A stretch of 64,000 nucleotides of DNA from Thiopseudomonas sp964394445 (lineage in GTDB: Bacteria > Pseudomonadota > Gammaproteobacteria > Pseudomonadales > Pseudomonadaceae), in NCBI GenBank assembly GCA_964394445.1, contig CAYMXO010000003.1, positions 37,861 through 101,860 of the forward strand, written 5' to 3'. A program made the translations under genes and the position numbers. The notes under the pieces are model-generated. The model was not told the origin of the DNA, made no database searches, and was given only the letters and a program-made list of their open reading frames with translations. This document shows positions 10,283 through 18,973 of this stretch, piece after piece; the first letter of the stretch is position 1, and each line of letters begins with the position of its first letter.

Positions 10283-11975
10283 CCTGGTTGCGACCACCTT
10301 GTTTGGCTGCGTAGAGTGCCTGGTCAACACGGGCAAAAGTGGCAGCAGGCTCTTCGTCCGGCTGTAGCTGGCCAATGCCGGCAGAAAATGTAATCTGCAC
10401 CGGCTCGCCTTTGAAATGGAACGGACAATCGGCAATGCGCTGCCGCAATTTGTTGAGCAGACCGATGCCGTTGGCAAGCCCGGTATCCGGCAGCAGAAGA
10501 ACAAACTCCTCGCCACCGTAACGGGCCATGAAATCGGTTTTACGAATACCCTGCTGCAGGCGGCTGGCCAGTATTTTCAATACCTTGTCACCAGCCTGGT
10601 GGCCGTAGGTGTCGTTGATGCGCTTGAAGTGGTCAATGTCGATGACTGCCAGCAACAAGGGTTCCCGCTGGCGTTGCATGCGCTGATATTCAATCAGCAG
10701 ACGTTCGTCCCAGGCGGCCCGGTTGGGCAGCCCGGTGAGGGCATCACGGCGGGCTTTTTCGTGCTGTTCTACCAGCTGACTGGTTAGCTGGGCGGCTTCG
10801 TTTTCAACCAGGTGCACCCTTTCATTCAGTTCCTGCAGGCGCTGTAGCAGTTTTTCCTCGGACTCCTGGCGTTGCTGCTGATGCTGGGTAAGGGTTTCAA
10901 CAAACTGGTTCAGACGCTGGTCGACCCGTTGTTTCAGCTCGTTCAGATCAGTGGTTTGCCGGACATCCTCGTGCAGCTCACTGACCTGGCTATGCAGGCG
11001 CTGGTCAAGGCTGGCAGCGGATTCGATGCTGTTTTGATAGCTTTCACGGGTCTGGCTGACGCTGCTGGTGATCAGGTTGAGCTTGCTGTTGAGCTCCTGC
11101 AGATAGTGGCCAAACTCTTGCTGGCGCCGGTCGCTGATCCGGATGATCAGCTCGGTCAGCTGATCGAGGGTCTGTTTCAGTGTCTGCCAGCTGGTACTGG
11201 TTGCCAGCTCCCGCTGCAGACTGTTGGCCAGCGAGGCTTCCTGTTCGCTAACCGGGAGTTTATCAAGCAGCCTGATCAGGGCGTGGCGCAGGGACTCCAC
11301 GTCCAGTTGTTGTCGGTTGTCCACTGGTGCCGGACCGGCTGCTGGCTGTGGGCTGCTATCCGGTGCGATATCGGTTTCCTTGCCGGGCAGGTCAGCCGCT
11401 ACGCTGGCGGCCGGCTGCACATCTGCAGCTGCTGTCGGCCCGGAGTCGTGGGCCGGTGAATCCTTGCGGCTGAATAACCGGTTGAAAAAGCCGCCCTGGT
11501 TGTTGTCTGGCGCTCCCTGCTGCAGAACTTCAGTTTGCAGCCGGCTGAGCTCGAGCAACCATTCGTGCAGGTTATGATTCAGTTGCTGGCTGTTTTTGAG
11601 GGCACCTTGCAGCTTTTTCAGCGCCTGCCGTGTGCTGCTTTCCTGGCTGCTGTTCAGCAGATGGCTGCCCAGGCTTTCCAGCGCGTCGAGCAGGGTGCGC
11701 TGGCGCTGCTGACGCTGGTCCTCGGTAGCCAGCAGGTAGCGTTCGATGTCGTCCACCACCTGCTGCAATTGCTGGCTGTTGGCGCTGCGAATGCTGTCGC
11801 GCAAGGCCTGCAGTTGTTTGTCTAGTTTCGGGTCCTGGCCCTCGGCAGCCAGACTGCTGCGTACCAGGCCGCGTTCCAGCAAGCTTGCACGTTGCTTGCT
11901 GTGTTGCTCAAGACGCTCGTAGTCGTCCAGCAGCCGGCTGTATTTGTCTTTCCAGCGTGATTCCGTGACGGGCAT
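10254..11975 (-). CDS. GGDEF diguanylate cyclase with coiled-coil N terminus
   Basis: A 573-residue protein with a C-terminal GGDEF domain. The active-site motif is GGEEF (about residue 484), and an inhibitory I-site RxxD (RKTD) lies exactly five residues before it, so an active, product-inhibited c-di-GMP synthase is expected. The N-terminal ~400 residues are Gln/Leu/Arg-rich coiled coil with a proline-rich break near 190-220. No membrane segment or signal peptide is seen, so it is cytoplasmic. The next genes, an EEP hydrolase and dsbA, match the P. aeruginosa order PA5487-PA5489, making this a likely relative of PA5487. It is convergent with chpC and overlaps it by 29 bases; the upstream EEP-family gene ends 3 bases before its ATG, so the two are probably co-transcribed. 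Confidence 0.9.
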   Translation of the reverse strand: MPVTESRWKDKYSRLLDDYERLEQHSKQRASLLERGLVRSSLAAEGQDPKLDKQLQALRDSIRSANSQQLQQVVDDIERYLLATEDQRQQRQRTLLDALESLGSHLLNSSQESSTRQALKKLQGALKNSQQLNHNLHEWLLELSRLQTEVLQQGAPDNNQGGFFNRLFSRKDSPAHDSGPTAAADVQPAASVAADLPGKETDIAPDSSPQPAAGPAPVDNRQQLDVESLRHALIRLLDKLPVSEQEASLANSLQRELATSTSWQTLKQTLDQLTELIIRISDRRQQEFGHYLQELNSKLNLITSSVSQTRESYQNSIESAASLDQRLHSQVSELHEDVRQTTDLNELKQRVDQRLNQFVETLTQHQQQRQESEEKLLQRLQELNERVHLVENEAAQLTSQLVEQHEKARRDALTGLPNRAAWDERLLIEYQRMQRQREPLLLAVIDIDHFKRINDTYGHQAGDKVLKILASRLQQGIRKTDFMARYGGEEFVLLLPDTGLANGIGLLNKLRQRIADCPFHFKGEPVQITFSAGIGQLQPDEEPAATFARVDQALYAAKQGGRNQVKSAATDHS

Positions 11976-11977
11976 GT

Positions 11978-12829
11978 CTAGTGCACCTGCAGGGGATGGA
12001 TGGTGGTTGGCAGGATCAGTTCGGTAGCGACCGGCAGGTGGTCGGAGATCGGCTGGTCCACCACTGTCGAATGCGCAACCTGCAGGTCAGGGCTCAGCAG
12101 GATATGGTCCAGACAACGCTGTGGTTTCCAGCTGGGGAACGTTGCCTGCAGCTGGGGTGCCTGCAAATCCAGTGAGCGTAGCGGCGAACGGTACAGCAGT
12201 TCGTCAACCTGGGTATTCAGGTCGCCCATCAGTACATAGTGGCGGTAGTCCTGCAGCAGCTCGCGGACATAGGCCAGCTGCAAGTTACGCACCCGGGTGC
12301 CCAGTGCGAGGTGCATCATGACCACGGCAACAGCATCGTTACCTTGCCCGATACGCAGCAGGATCGCGCCACGACCGGCCGGGCCGGGCAACGGGTGGTC
12401 TTCGATCAGGCTCAGCGGGATGCGGCTGAGCAGGCCGTTGCTGTGCTGGGCAAAAGGGGCCAGGTTGCGGTTCAGCTGCTGATACCAGTAGGGAAAGCGG
12501 GCCATGCGGGCCAGCTGCTCGACCTGGTTGACCTGGCGGGTGCGCAGGCTGCCACCATCGACTTCCTGCAGTGCGACCAGATCAAAATCATCCAGCATGC
12601 CGGCAACCCTTTGCAGATTGAGCTGGCGCTCGCGGTGCGGCAGCAAATGCTTCCAGCAGCGGGTCAGGTAGTGGTGGTATGCACTGGTGCTGATGCCGAC
12701 CTGGATGTTGAAACTCAACAGGCGCAGCCGTTGCCGCGATGGCGCAGGGCGCAGGGGGCCGGGCAGTGCAGTGCTCTGTGCGCTGCATTCGAGCACCTGG
12801 CGTGCAGCAGGTTTCAGGGACATCAGCAT
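11978..12829 (-). CDS. Endonuclease/exonuclease/phosphatase (EEP) family protein
   Basis: A 283-residue EEP-fold metal-dependent hydrolase. The family hallmarks are visible in order: LSFNIQVG (metal-binding Asn), ALQEVDGG (catalytic Glu), MGDLNTQ (Asp/Asn) and the C-terminal SDHLPV (Asp-His pair). Substrates of this fold range from nucleic acid to phosphoinositides and sphingolipids, so the actual substrate cannot be inferred. It lacks a signal peptide. It starts 24 bases after the dsbA stop and ends 3 bases before the diguanylate cyclase, suggesting a dsbA-EEP-cyclase transcription unit, as in the P. aeruginosa PA5489-PA5487 order. Confidence 0.85.
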   Translation of the reverse strand: MLMSLKPAARQVLECSAQSTALPGPLRPAPSRQRLRLLSFNIQVGISTSAYHHYLTRCWKHLLPHRERQLNLQRVAGMLDDFDLVALQEVDGGSLRTRQVNQVEQLARMARFPYWYQQLNRNLAPFAQHSNGLLSRIPLSLIEDHPLPGPAGRGAILLRIGQGNDAVAVVMMHLALGTRVRNLQLAYVRELLQDYRHYVLMGDLNTQVDELLYRSPLRSLDLQAPQLQATFPSWKPQRCLDHILLSPDLQVAHSTVVDQPISDHLPVATELILPTTIHPLQVH

Positions 12830-12853
12830 AACGGAACGCCTCCCGCTACTTGT

Positions 12854-13483
12854 TTATTGTGCGCTACGCTCTTTGGCCACCAGCAGGTCGGCCACCTCGG
12901 CGGTTTCTTGCAGGCCGCCGGCCATGCCGATGTCAAAGCGGTACTTGCCGTTGACCACCAGTGCCGGTACGCCACTGATCTGATAGGCGATGGCCAGTTT
13001 TTTGGCTTTTTCCAGCTGGCTTTTTACACCAAAGGAATTCCAGGTTTTTTCAAACTTTTCCTTCTCGATACCGAGGCCGCCAACAAATGCGGTAATTTCC
13101 GGCAGCGAAGCCAGGCGACGGTTGCGCTCGTGCAGGGCTTCAAAGATGGCTTCATGCACCGAATCGTCGGCCTTGAGGGCTTGCAGGGTGTAGAACAGCT
13201 GGCCATGCAGGTTCCAGATACCGCCAAACATGGCTGGAATCTTGACGAAGTTGACGTCTTCGGGCAGATCATTTTTCCAGTTGCTGATGGTGGGTTCCAG
13301 CTGATAGCAGTGTGGGCAGCCATACCAGAACAGCTCGACAACCTCGATCTTGTCGGCTTGTGAGGTGGCAACCGGGTTGGCCAGGACCGCATAGTGCTGG
13401 CCGGCAACCAGGCTCTCGGCCAGAGCAGTATGGGCAGTCAGGCTACCCAGTGACAGCAGGGCGGCAAAAATCAGTGTACGCAT
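12854..13483 (-). CDS. dsbA: DsbA thiol:disulfide interchange protein
   Basis: A 209-residue periplasmic oxidoreductase that introduces disulfide bonds into exported proteins. It has an N-terminal signal peptide (MRTLIFAALLSLGSLTAHTALA) and a thioredoxin fold with the CPHC active site (FWYGCPHCYQLEP), the usual DsbA sequence. The cis-proline loop is GVPALVV near the C terminus. I chose the ATG at 13483 because it begins the signal peptide. Type IV pilus assembly and many exported proteins depend on DsbA, and the next gene upstream encodes a six-cysteine exported protein. Confidence 0.95.
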   Translation of the reverse strand: MRTLIFAALLSLGSLTAHTALAESLVAGQHYAVLANPVATSQADKIEVVELFWYGCPHCYQLEPTISNWKNDLPEDVNFVKIPAMFGGIWNLHGQLFYTLQALKADDSVHEAIFEALHERNRRLASLPEITAFVGGLGIEKEKFEKTWNSFGVKSQLEKAKKLAIAYQISGVPALVVNGKYRFDIGMAGGLQETAEVADLLVAKERSAQ

Positions 13484-13601
13484 GGTTTCTCCATCAGCGG
13501 ATAACGGGGAAGTACGGGGCGACAGACCCCAAGGGTGCAATGCATTGGGTTACCGGCATTATAGGGCATATGTACTGCGCCGTCATGGCCGGTGCTTTCG
13601 G

Positions 13602-13973
13602 CTAATGGCTGACCCAGATGCCTTTGCTTTGCCGCTCACAGGCAGGCTTGAGAAAACGGGCGTCTGTGGCTACGCCGTAGTAATGGATATCCTGCTGGTA
13701 GGGCATGCCTCCGGCGCGGGCATTGCGGCATACGCCAAAAGCTCCGGCCGGGCATTGTTCGGCAAAGGTGACGGTGGTTTTCTGGCCGGCCAGCTGCGGT
13801 TTGCAGAAGCCGGTTTTGAATAAATGCGGTGGAATGCTGCGGTTTTGCTGGCACAGGCGGATTTCCATGTGTTCCGATTCTGCCTGGATGATGCAGGCCT
13901 CGGCTGCCGCCTGTGCCGGCAGCAGGCTGGCCAGGACAAGAGCGCAAAGCGGCAAGAAAACTGTCTTGTGCAT
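13602..13973 (-). CDS. Exported six-cysteine protein of unknown function
   Basis: I do not recognise this 123-residue protein. It has a clear signal peptide (hydrophobic core CALVLASLLPA, cleavage probably after AAAEA or AQA near residue 24-26) and a mature part of about 97 residues with six cysteines at 27, 41, 57, 74, 82 and 112. That suggests up to three disulfides in the periplasm or outside the cell. A recognisable stretch is CPAGAFGVCRNARAGG followed by YQQDIHYYG. It lies between the HDOD gene and dsbA on the same strand, 12 bases after the HDOD stop and 118 bases before dsbA, so it may share the HDOD transcript. Being beside dsbA fits a disulfide-rich substrate but proves nothing. Confidence 0.72.
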   Translation of the reverse strand: MHKTVFLPLCALVLASLLPAQAAAEACIIQAESEHMEIRLCQQNRSIPPHLFKTGFCKPQLAGQKTTVTFAEQCPAGAFGVCRNARAGGMPYQQDIHYYGVATDARFLKPACERQSKGIWVSH

Positions 13974-13985
13974 GCTTGAGGTTCC

Positions 13986-14873
13986 TTATCTGCCCATTTG
14001 TTCCGACAACACGCGCATGGCCTGTTCGGCATTCACGACCCGCTCCAGGGCCTGGAGGGCCTGTTCGGGCTCAAGCTGTAAATGCAGGCACAGGTTGTTC
14101 AGCAGAAGGTCGTCGACCGGCTTGTCGTCCCGGATTGCCAGTAGCAGGCTGGCCAGCTGCAACAGCCGGGTATAGTTGGCAAATTGCCCGGCATAGTCCG
14201 GGTTGTCTTGCTCGGCGATGGCAGTGGTCAGCTCTGCAGGCATTTGCCACAGATGCAGCAGGCTGACACAAATATCATCACTGGTCAGGCCCAGCAGGTC
14301 ATGCTCGATTTCCTGAGGCTTGCAGTGGGGGTTGGCCAGCCGGCGCTCCTGAAGCAGACCGAAATAATGCGGAAACAGGTAGGCCAGCAGCAGATAGCCA
14401 AAATTATGCAGCAGCCCGGCAAGGTAGGCCAGCCCCGGTTCGGGCCGGGTGTTTTGTGGCATCAGGCGCACCAGGCCTTCAACCAGGGTGGCCGTGTACA
14501 GCGAGTGTTTCCAGTGGCCAATGTTTTCCTGTTGCAGGTGAGCGGGCAGGGAAAACTTTTTGCCCAGGGCCAGACCGAACGCCAGGCTCATGACCAGATC
14601 AAAACCGAGTGCACGAATAATGGCATCTTCAATTGAACAGATTTTGCCGGGGGCGGCATAGAGGGGCGAAGCGGCCCAGCTCATGACCTGTGCGGCCAGC
14701 GCCGGATCGGACTCGATGATGGCGGTAAGCTGGTCGACATGGGGATCCGGGCAGGCACGCAGCTGGAGAATCTTTTGTGCGGTCGGTGACAGCGGAGGAA
14801 TTTCCAGGGTCTTGCCCAGACGCTGCTCAATGCGGCGTACGGTCAGGCTGACGATCTCGGTGGTAGAACGCAT
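13986..14873 (-). CDS. HDOD domain signalling protein
   Basis: A 295-residue protein made almost entirely of one HDOD domain, the non-hydrolysing relative of HD phosphohydrolases found in bacterial signalling. Visible elements are IPPLSPTAQKILQL at the start, IIESDPALAAQVMSWA, SIEDAIIRALGFDLVMSLA, and GLLHNFGYLLLA where an HD enzyme would have its metal ligands. The ATG at 14873 has a strong GGAGG four bases upstream; an in-frame ATG at 14906 is less likely. Exact role unknown: some HDOD proteins regulate motility or biofilm. P. aeruginosa has a similar gene beside recG. The small exported protein follows after 12 bases. Confidence 0.85.
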   Translation of the reverse strand: MRSTTEIVSLTVRRIEQRLGKTLEIPPLSPTAQKILQLRACPDPHVDQLTAIIESDPALAAQVMSWAASPLYAAPGKICSIEDAIIRALGFDLVMSLAFGLALGKKFSLPAHLQQENIGHWKHSLYTATLVEGLVRLMPQNTRPEPGLAYLAGLLHNFGYLLLAYLFPHYFGLLQERRLANPHCKPQEIEHDLLGLTSDDICVSLLHLWQMPAELTTAIAEQDNPDYAGQFANYTRLLQLASLLLAIRDDKPVDDLLLNNLCLHLQLEPEQALQALERVVNAEQAMRVLSEQMGR

Positions 14874-14975
14874 GCTGCCTCCGGCAGGTTCAGGATGGTT
14901 GTACAAACAGTTGTGACGTCATGTTAGCTTGAAAGTGCCGCAGTCAGCAGTATTTGCCTGGTTGCGGCCGGCTGC

Positions 14976-17051
14976 CTAGACCTGTGCATATTGCTGGCCG
15001 TGCCGCAGCCAGCGGTCGAGCAGCGGGCTGACATGCTGTGGATGCTCCTGCAGCAGTTGCAGGGCGGCGTCGCGCACGGCTGGCAGCAGATGATTGTCGC
15101 GCATCAGATCGGCCACCTTGAACTGCAGCAGGCCGGTCTGGCGGGTGCCGAGCATCTCACCGGGACCGCGCAGCTCCAGATCCTTCTCGGCGATGACAAA
15201 GCCGTCGTTGGTGTCGCGCATGATCGCCAGCCGCTCACGGCCGATCTGTGACAGCGGCGCATGGTAAAGCAATACGCAATGGCTGGCGGCACTGCCACGG
15301 CCAACCCGGCCACGCAGCTGGTGCAACTGGGCCAGCCCGAGGCGTTCCGGGTTTTCGATGATCATCAGGCTGGCATTGGGCACATCCACTCCCACCTCAA
15401 TCACCGTGGTGGCGACCAGTAGCTGCAGCTGGCCGTTCTTGAACTGCTGCATGATGTCGGCTTTTTCCGCCGGCTTCATGCGTCCGTGCACCAGCCCGAT
15501 GCGTAGCCCGGCCAGCGCCAGCTGCAGCTCCTCGAAGGTGCTTTCGGCGGCCTGGCAGGTCAGCTCTTCGGACTCCTCGATCAGGGTGCAGACCCAGTAG
15601 GCCTGGCGACCTTCCAGACAGGCGGCACGCACCCGTTCGACCACGTCGGCGCGGCGGCTGTCGGCCAGCACTACGGTATTCACCGGAGTGCGCCCGGGCG
15701 GCAATTCATCGAGGATTGAAGTGTCCAGGTCGGCGTAGGCACTCATGGCCAGGGTGCGCGGAATCGGGGTGGCGGTCATGATCAGCTGGTGCGGGCTGAG
15801 CTGGCCGTTGATGCCCTTTTCACGCAGGGCCAGCCTTTGCTGTACACCAAAGCGGTGCTGTTCGTCGATGATGGCCAGGGCCAGGCGGTGAAACTGCACT
15901 TCGGCCTGAAACAGTGCGTGAGTGCCGACCACCATGGGTGTGCCGCCGGCGATCTGTTCCAGTGCGGCAGTGCGGACCTTGCCCTTGAGTTTGCCGGCCA
16001 GCCAGGCCACTTCAATGCCCAGTGGCTCAAACCAGCGGCTGAAGTTGAGAAAGTGCTGTTCGGCGAGGATTTCGGTGGGCGCCATCAGCGCTACCTGATA
16101 GCCCGCTTCGATGGCTTGCAGTGCAGCCATGGCAGCCACCAGTGTTTTGCCGGCGCCAACATCACCTTGCACCAGACGCAGCATGGGCAAAGGCTGCTGC
16201 AGGTCGTAGCTGATTTCTGCACCCACCCGCTGTTGTGCGCCGGTTGGTTGAAAGCCCAGCCCGGCCAGCAGTTGCGGCGGTAATTCGGTCGCCGGCGGCA
16301 GCGCCGGGGCGCGCTGGGCCTGCATTTGTTCGCGCATGCGCTGCATCGACAGCTGATGGGCCAGCAGCTCCTCAAAGGCCAGCCGTTGCTGGGCCCAGTG
16401 CCCTCCTTCCTGTAGCAGGGCGGTATCGGCATCCGGCGGCGGCTGGTGCAGGTAGCGTACGGCTTCGGCCAGGGGCCCCAGCCGGTAGTGCTGGCGCATG
16501 GTCTCGGGCAGCCATTCGGGCAGGCTGGCCGGCGACAGCCAGGCCAGGGCCTGGGATGCCAGGCTGCGCAGGCGAAGCTGGGTCAGGCCTTCGGTGGTGG
16601 GATAAATGGCGGTCAGCTGTTCTTCCACGGCTACCGCTTCATCGGCATTTTGTGCACGGTATTCCGGGTGGTAGATTTCCAGGCCGCTGGCACCGGGGCG
16701 TACTTCGCCGTAACAACGCAGAACCGTCCCGCGGGTCAGTGCGTTTTTCTGTGCCATGCTGAAGTGATAAAAGCGCAGGCTGAGGGAGCCCGTACCGTCC
16801 TGCAGCCGTACCAACAGGCTGCGGCGCCGCCCCATCACGACGTCGGCAACGGCTACAGTGCCGACGATTACCGCATCCTGGCCCGGGCGCAGCGCGCCGA
16901 TGGGCGTTACCCGGGTACGGTCCTGGTAGCGGCTGGGCAGGTGGAACAGAATGTCCTGCAGGTTTTCCAGGCCGACCCTGGCCATTTTTTCTGCCACGGC
17001 CGGACCAACGCCTTTCAGGCGGGTAACCGGGATGTCAGCCAGCAGATCCAT
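14976..17051 (-). CDS. recG: RecG ATP-dependent DNA helicase
   Basis: A 691-residue branch-migration helicase that remodels stalled replication forks and recombination intermediates. An OB-fold wedge domain occupies roughly residues 50-160. The helicase motifs follow: Walker A GDVGAGKT, TEILAEQH (Ia), DEQH (Walker B), TATPIPRT (III), ATTVIEVGVDVPNAS (V) and QLRGRVGRG (VI). The C-terminal wedge-clamp segment is intact. I start at MDLLADIPVTRLKGVG because this matches the family start; 12 more in-frame codons exist upstream but overlap the end of oxyR. It lies 5 bases downstream of oxyR on the same strand, so it is probably co-transcribed with it. Confidence 0.95.
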   Translation of the reverse strand: MDLLADIPVTRLKGVGPAVAEKMARVGLENLQDILFHLPSRYQDRTRVTPIGALRPGQDAVIVGTVAVADVVMGRRRSLLVRLQDGTGSLSLRFYHFSMAQKNALTRGTVLRCYGEVRPGASGLEIYHPEYRAQNADEAVAVEEQLTAIYPTTEGLTQLRLRSLASQALAWLSPASLPEWLPETMRQHYRLGPLAEAVRYLHQPPPDADTALLQEGGHWAQQRLAFEELLAHQLSMQRMREQMQAQRAPALPPATELPPQLLAGLGFQPTGAQQRVGAEISYDLQQPLPMLRLVQGDVGAGKTLVAAMAALQAIEAGYQVALMAPTEILAEQHFLNFSRWFEPLGIEVAWLAGKLKGKVRTAALEQIAGGTPMVVGTHALFQAEVQFHRLALAIIDEQHRFGVQQRLALREKGINGQLSPHQLIMTATPIPRTLAMSAYADLDTSILDELPPGRTPVNTVVLADSRRADVVERVRAACLEGRQAYWVCTLIEESEELTCQAAESTFEELQLALAGLRIGLVHGRMKPAEKADIMQQFKNGQLQLLVATTVIEVGVDVPNASLMIIENPERLGLAQLHQLRGRVGRGSAASHCVLLYHAPLSQIGRERLAIMRDTNDGFVIAEKDLELRGPGEMLGTRQTGLLQFKVADLMRDNHLLPAVRDAALQLLQEHPQHVSPLLDRWLRHGQQYAQV

Positions 17052-17056
17052 TGCGA

Positions 17057-17977
17057 TCAGGCTGGCTGCGCTTGCGCCAGCGGGCACTGGCGGATGGCTT
17101 CAACCAGCGCGTCAATGGCTTTAGGACGCGGAAAGGTGGCGCGCCAGGCAATGGCCACGGTGCGGGAAGGGGCTGGCGCAGTAAAGGGGCGCACTTCGAT
17201 CACGCCGGCGGTGTACTGATGACTGTCAACCGCAGACTGGGGCAGCACCGATACGCCCAGTCCGGAAGCCACCATGTGGCGAATGGTCTCCAGCGAGCTG
17301 GCTTCGACCGTGGTGTAGCGGTTCTGGCTTTCCTGGATGCCGCCACTGGCCGGGCAGGCTTCCAGCACCTGGTCACGGAAACAGTGCCCCTCGCCAAGCA
17401 GCAACAGGCTTTTGTCGTCGAGGGCATCACTGTCAATGGTGTTCTGCGCAGTCCAGCGGTGCTGGGCCGGCAACAGGACGCAGAAGGGCTCGTCGTACAT
17501 GGGCTTGGTCAGGATATCGACATCCTGGAACGGCAGGGCAATGATGATGACGTCCAGTTCGCCGTTGCGCAGCTTGTCGCGCAGCACATGGGTAAAGTTT
17601 TCTTCGATGTACAGCGGCATTTCCGGTGCACTCTGGTGCAGCAGCGGAATCAGCTGGGGAAACAGGTAGGGGCCAACCGTATAGATGGCCCCAACACGCA
17701 GGGGGGCGGTCAGCTGGTTCTTGCCGGCCTGGGCCATTTCGCGGATGGTTTGTGCCTGCTCCAGCACCCGTCGTGCCTGGGCAACAATGCCCTCACCCAC
17801 CGGAGTCATCCGTACTGCGCCCTTGCTGCGCTCGAAAATCAGCACGCCGAGCTCTTCTTCCAGTTTTTTCACGCCGACCGAGAGGGTCGGCTGGCTAACG
17901 TGGCAGCGCTCGGCCGCGCGGCCAAAGTGCTGTTCCTGGGCCAGGGTGACAATGTAGCGCAGCTCGGTGAGTGTCAT
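17057..17977 (-). CDS. oxyR: OxyR hydrogen-peroxide-sensing LysR regulator
   Basis: A 306-residue LysR-type activator of peroxide defence (catalase, alkyl hydroperoxide reductase and others). The N-terminal helix-turn-helix is HFGRAAERCHVSQPTLSVGVKKLEEELG. The sensor cysteines are both present in GHCFRDQVLEAC, spaced as Cys199/Cys208 of E. coli OxyR, so it should form the regulatory disulfide. The start MTLTELRYIVTLAQEQ is the standard one. recG follows after 5 bases. The gene is divergent from an epimerase-like gene with only 58 bases between the two starts, so its promoter region is shared. Confidence 0.96.
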   Translation of the reverse strand: MTLTELRYIVTLAQEQHFGRAAERCHVSQPTLSVGVKKLEEELGVLIFERSKGAVRMTPVGEGIVAQARRVLEQAQTIREMAQAGKNQLTAPLRVGAIYTVGPYLFPQLIPLLHQSAPEMPLYIEENFTHVLRDKLRNGELDVIIIALPFQDVDILTKPMYDEPFCVLLPAQHRWTAQNTIDSDALDDKSLLLLGEGHCFRDQVLEACPASGGIQESQNRYTTVEASSLETIRHMVASGLGVSVLPQSAVDSHQYTAGVIEVRPFTAPAPSRTVAIAWRATFPRPKAIDALVEAIRQCPLAQAQPA

Positions 17978-18035
17978 AGTAGAATTCCATTGGAAAAGCG
18001 TAAGGAATAGTTTTCTTCGAAGAAGGATACCTGAA

Positions 18036-18902
18036 ATGAATGGCAGGGCAACAGGGGGCGAGATGGGCGGCAGCAGTATTTTATATGTGGGAGCGGGTTC
18101 CCTGGCACGGCATGTGGCAACCATGCTGCCCGGCTGGTGTGGCTGGGCATTGCGCCGCAGCCAGGGTGAGCTGACAAACGGGGTGCGGGCGCTGGTGGCC
18201 GATGTGACCGTGAAGGACTGCCCGCCGGACTGGCCACGGAAATGTCCGGATTATGTGCTGGTTACCCTGGTGCCGGCAGCCCGTACCGAGCAGGCTTACC
18301 GGCAGGCTTATGTGGATGGTGTGCGTAATGTGTTGCGCTGGTTGCATGAACATGGCCAGCAACCGCGGCGGGTGCTCTTTGTATCCAGTGTTGGTGTGTA
18401 TGGCCAAAGTGCTGGTGAGTGGGTCGACGAGCACTCGCAGACCCGGCCACAGCGCTGGTCGGGGCAGGTGATGCTGGAGGCGGAGCAGCTGTTGTTTGCC
18501 AGCGGGCTGCCGGTCACCGCGGTACGCCTGGCCGGCATTTATGGCGGCGCCCGGCGCAGTTTTCTGGAGCGGGTACGCCAGGGCCACCATGCCGATGGCT
18601 GCAGCAACAGGTATACCAACCGGATTCATGAACGGGATGCGGCGGCGCTGCTGGCGCACCTGTTGCAGCTGGACGTGCAGGGGCACGAGCTGGCACCGGT
18701 TTATATCGGTGTGGATGACGAGCCGGTGGAGCAGGCGGAGGTGGTGGGCTGGCTGCAGGAGCAGCTGGGCGTGTGTTCGGTGCCGGAACGGTTGCTCAAA
18801 CCGGCCGGCAGCAGCAAACGCTGCAGCAACCGGCTGGCGCGCAGTACCGGCTGGGTGCCGCACTATCCGGGCTATCGGGACGGTTATGCAGAAATGATTT
18901 GA
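18036..18902 (+). CDS. NAD(P)-dependent epimerase/dehydratase-like SDR protein (YeeZ type)
   Basis: A 288-residue extended short-chain dehydrogenase/reductase-like protein. It has an N-terminal Rossmann motif ILYVGAGSLA (GxGxxA form), a VSSVGVYG strand with the catalytic-type Ser and Tyr region, and VTAVRLAGIYG, as in NAD-dependent nucleotide-sugar epimerases. The classical YxxxK is not obvious (position occupied by QVMLEAE), so catalysis is uncertain; YeeZ-type proteins often look like this. The ATG at 18036 has AAGGA eight bases upstream. It is divergent from oxyR with a short shared promoter region, which makes oxidative-stress control possible but unproven. Substrate unknown. Confidence 0.78.
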   Translation: MNGRATGGEMGGSSILYVGAGSLARHVATMLPGWCGWALRRSQGELTNGVRALVADVTVKDCPPDWPRKCPDYVLVTLVPAARTEQAYRQAYVDGVRNVLRWLHEHGQQPRRVLFVSSVGVYGQSAGEWVDEHSQTRPQRWSGQVMLEAEQLLFASGLPVTAVRLAGIYGGARRSFLERVRQGHHADGCSNRYTNRIHERDAAALLAHLLQLDVQGHELAPVYIGVDDEPVEQAEVVGWLQEQLGVCSVPERLLKPAGSSKRCSNRLARSTGWVPHYPGYRDGYAEMI

Positions 18903-18973
18903 CCGGAAAATTCGCGGCGGAGTGCTTTGACAGGAGCTGGTTGCGGCATGGTCTGCTGCAACCAGCCGGCAGG

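Noticed and set aside
12239..13363. 374-codon plus-strand frame over the EEP gene and dsbA
   Set aside because: Antisense to a CPHC-containing DsbA and an EEP-family hydrolase with all motifs; a shadow frame.
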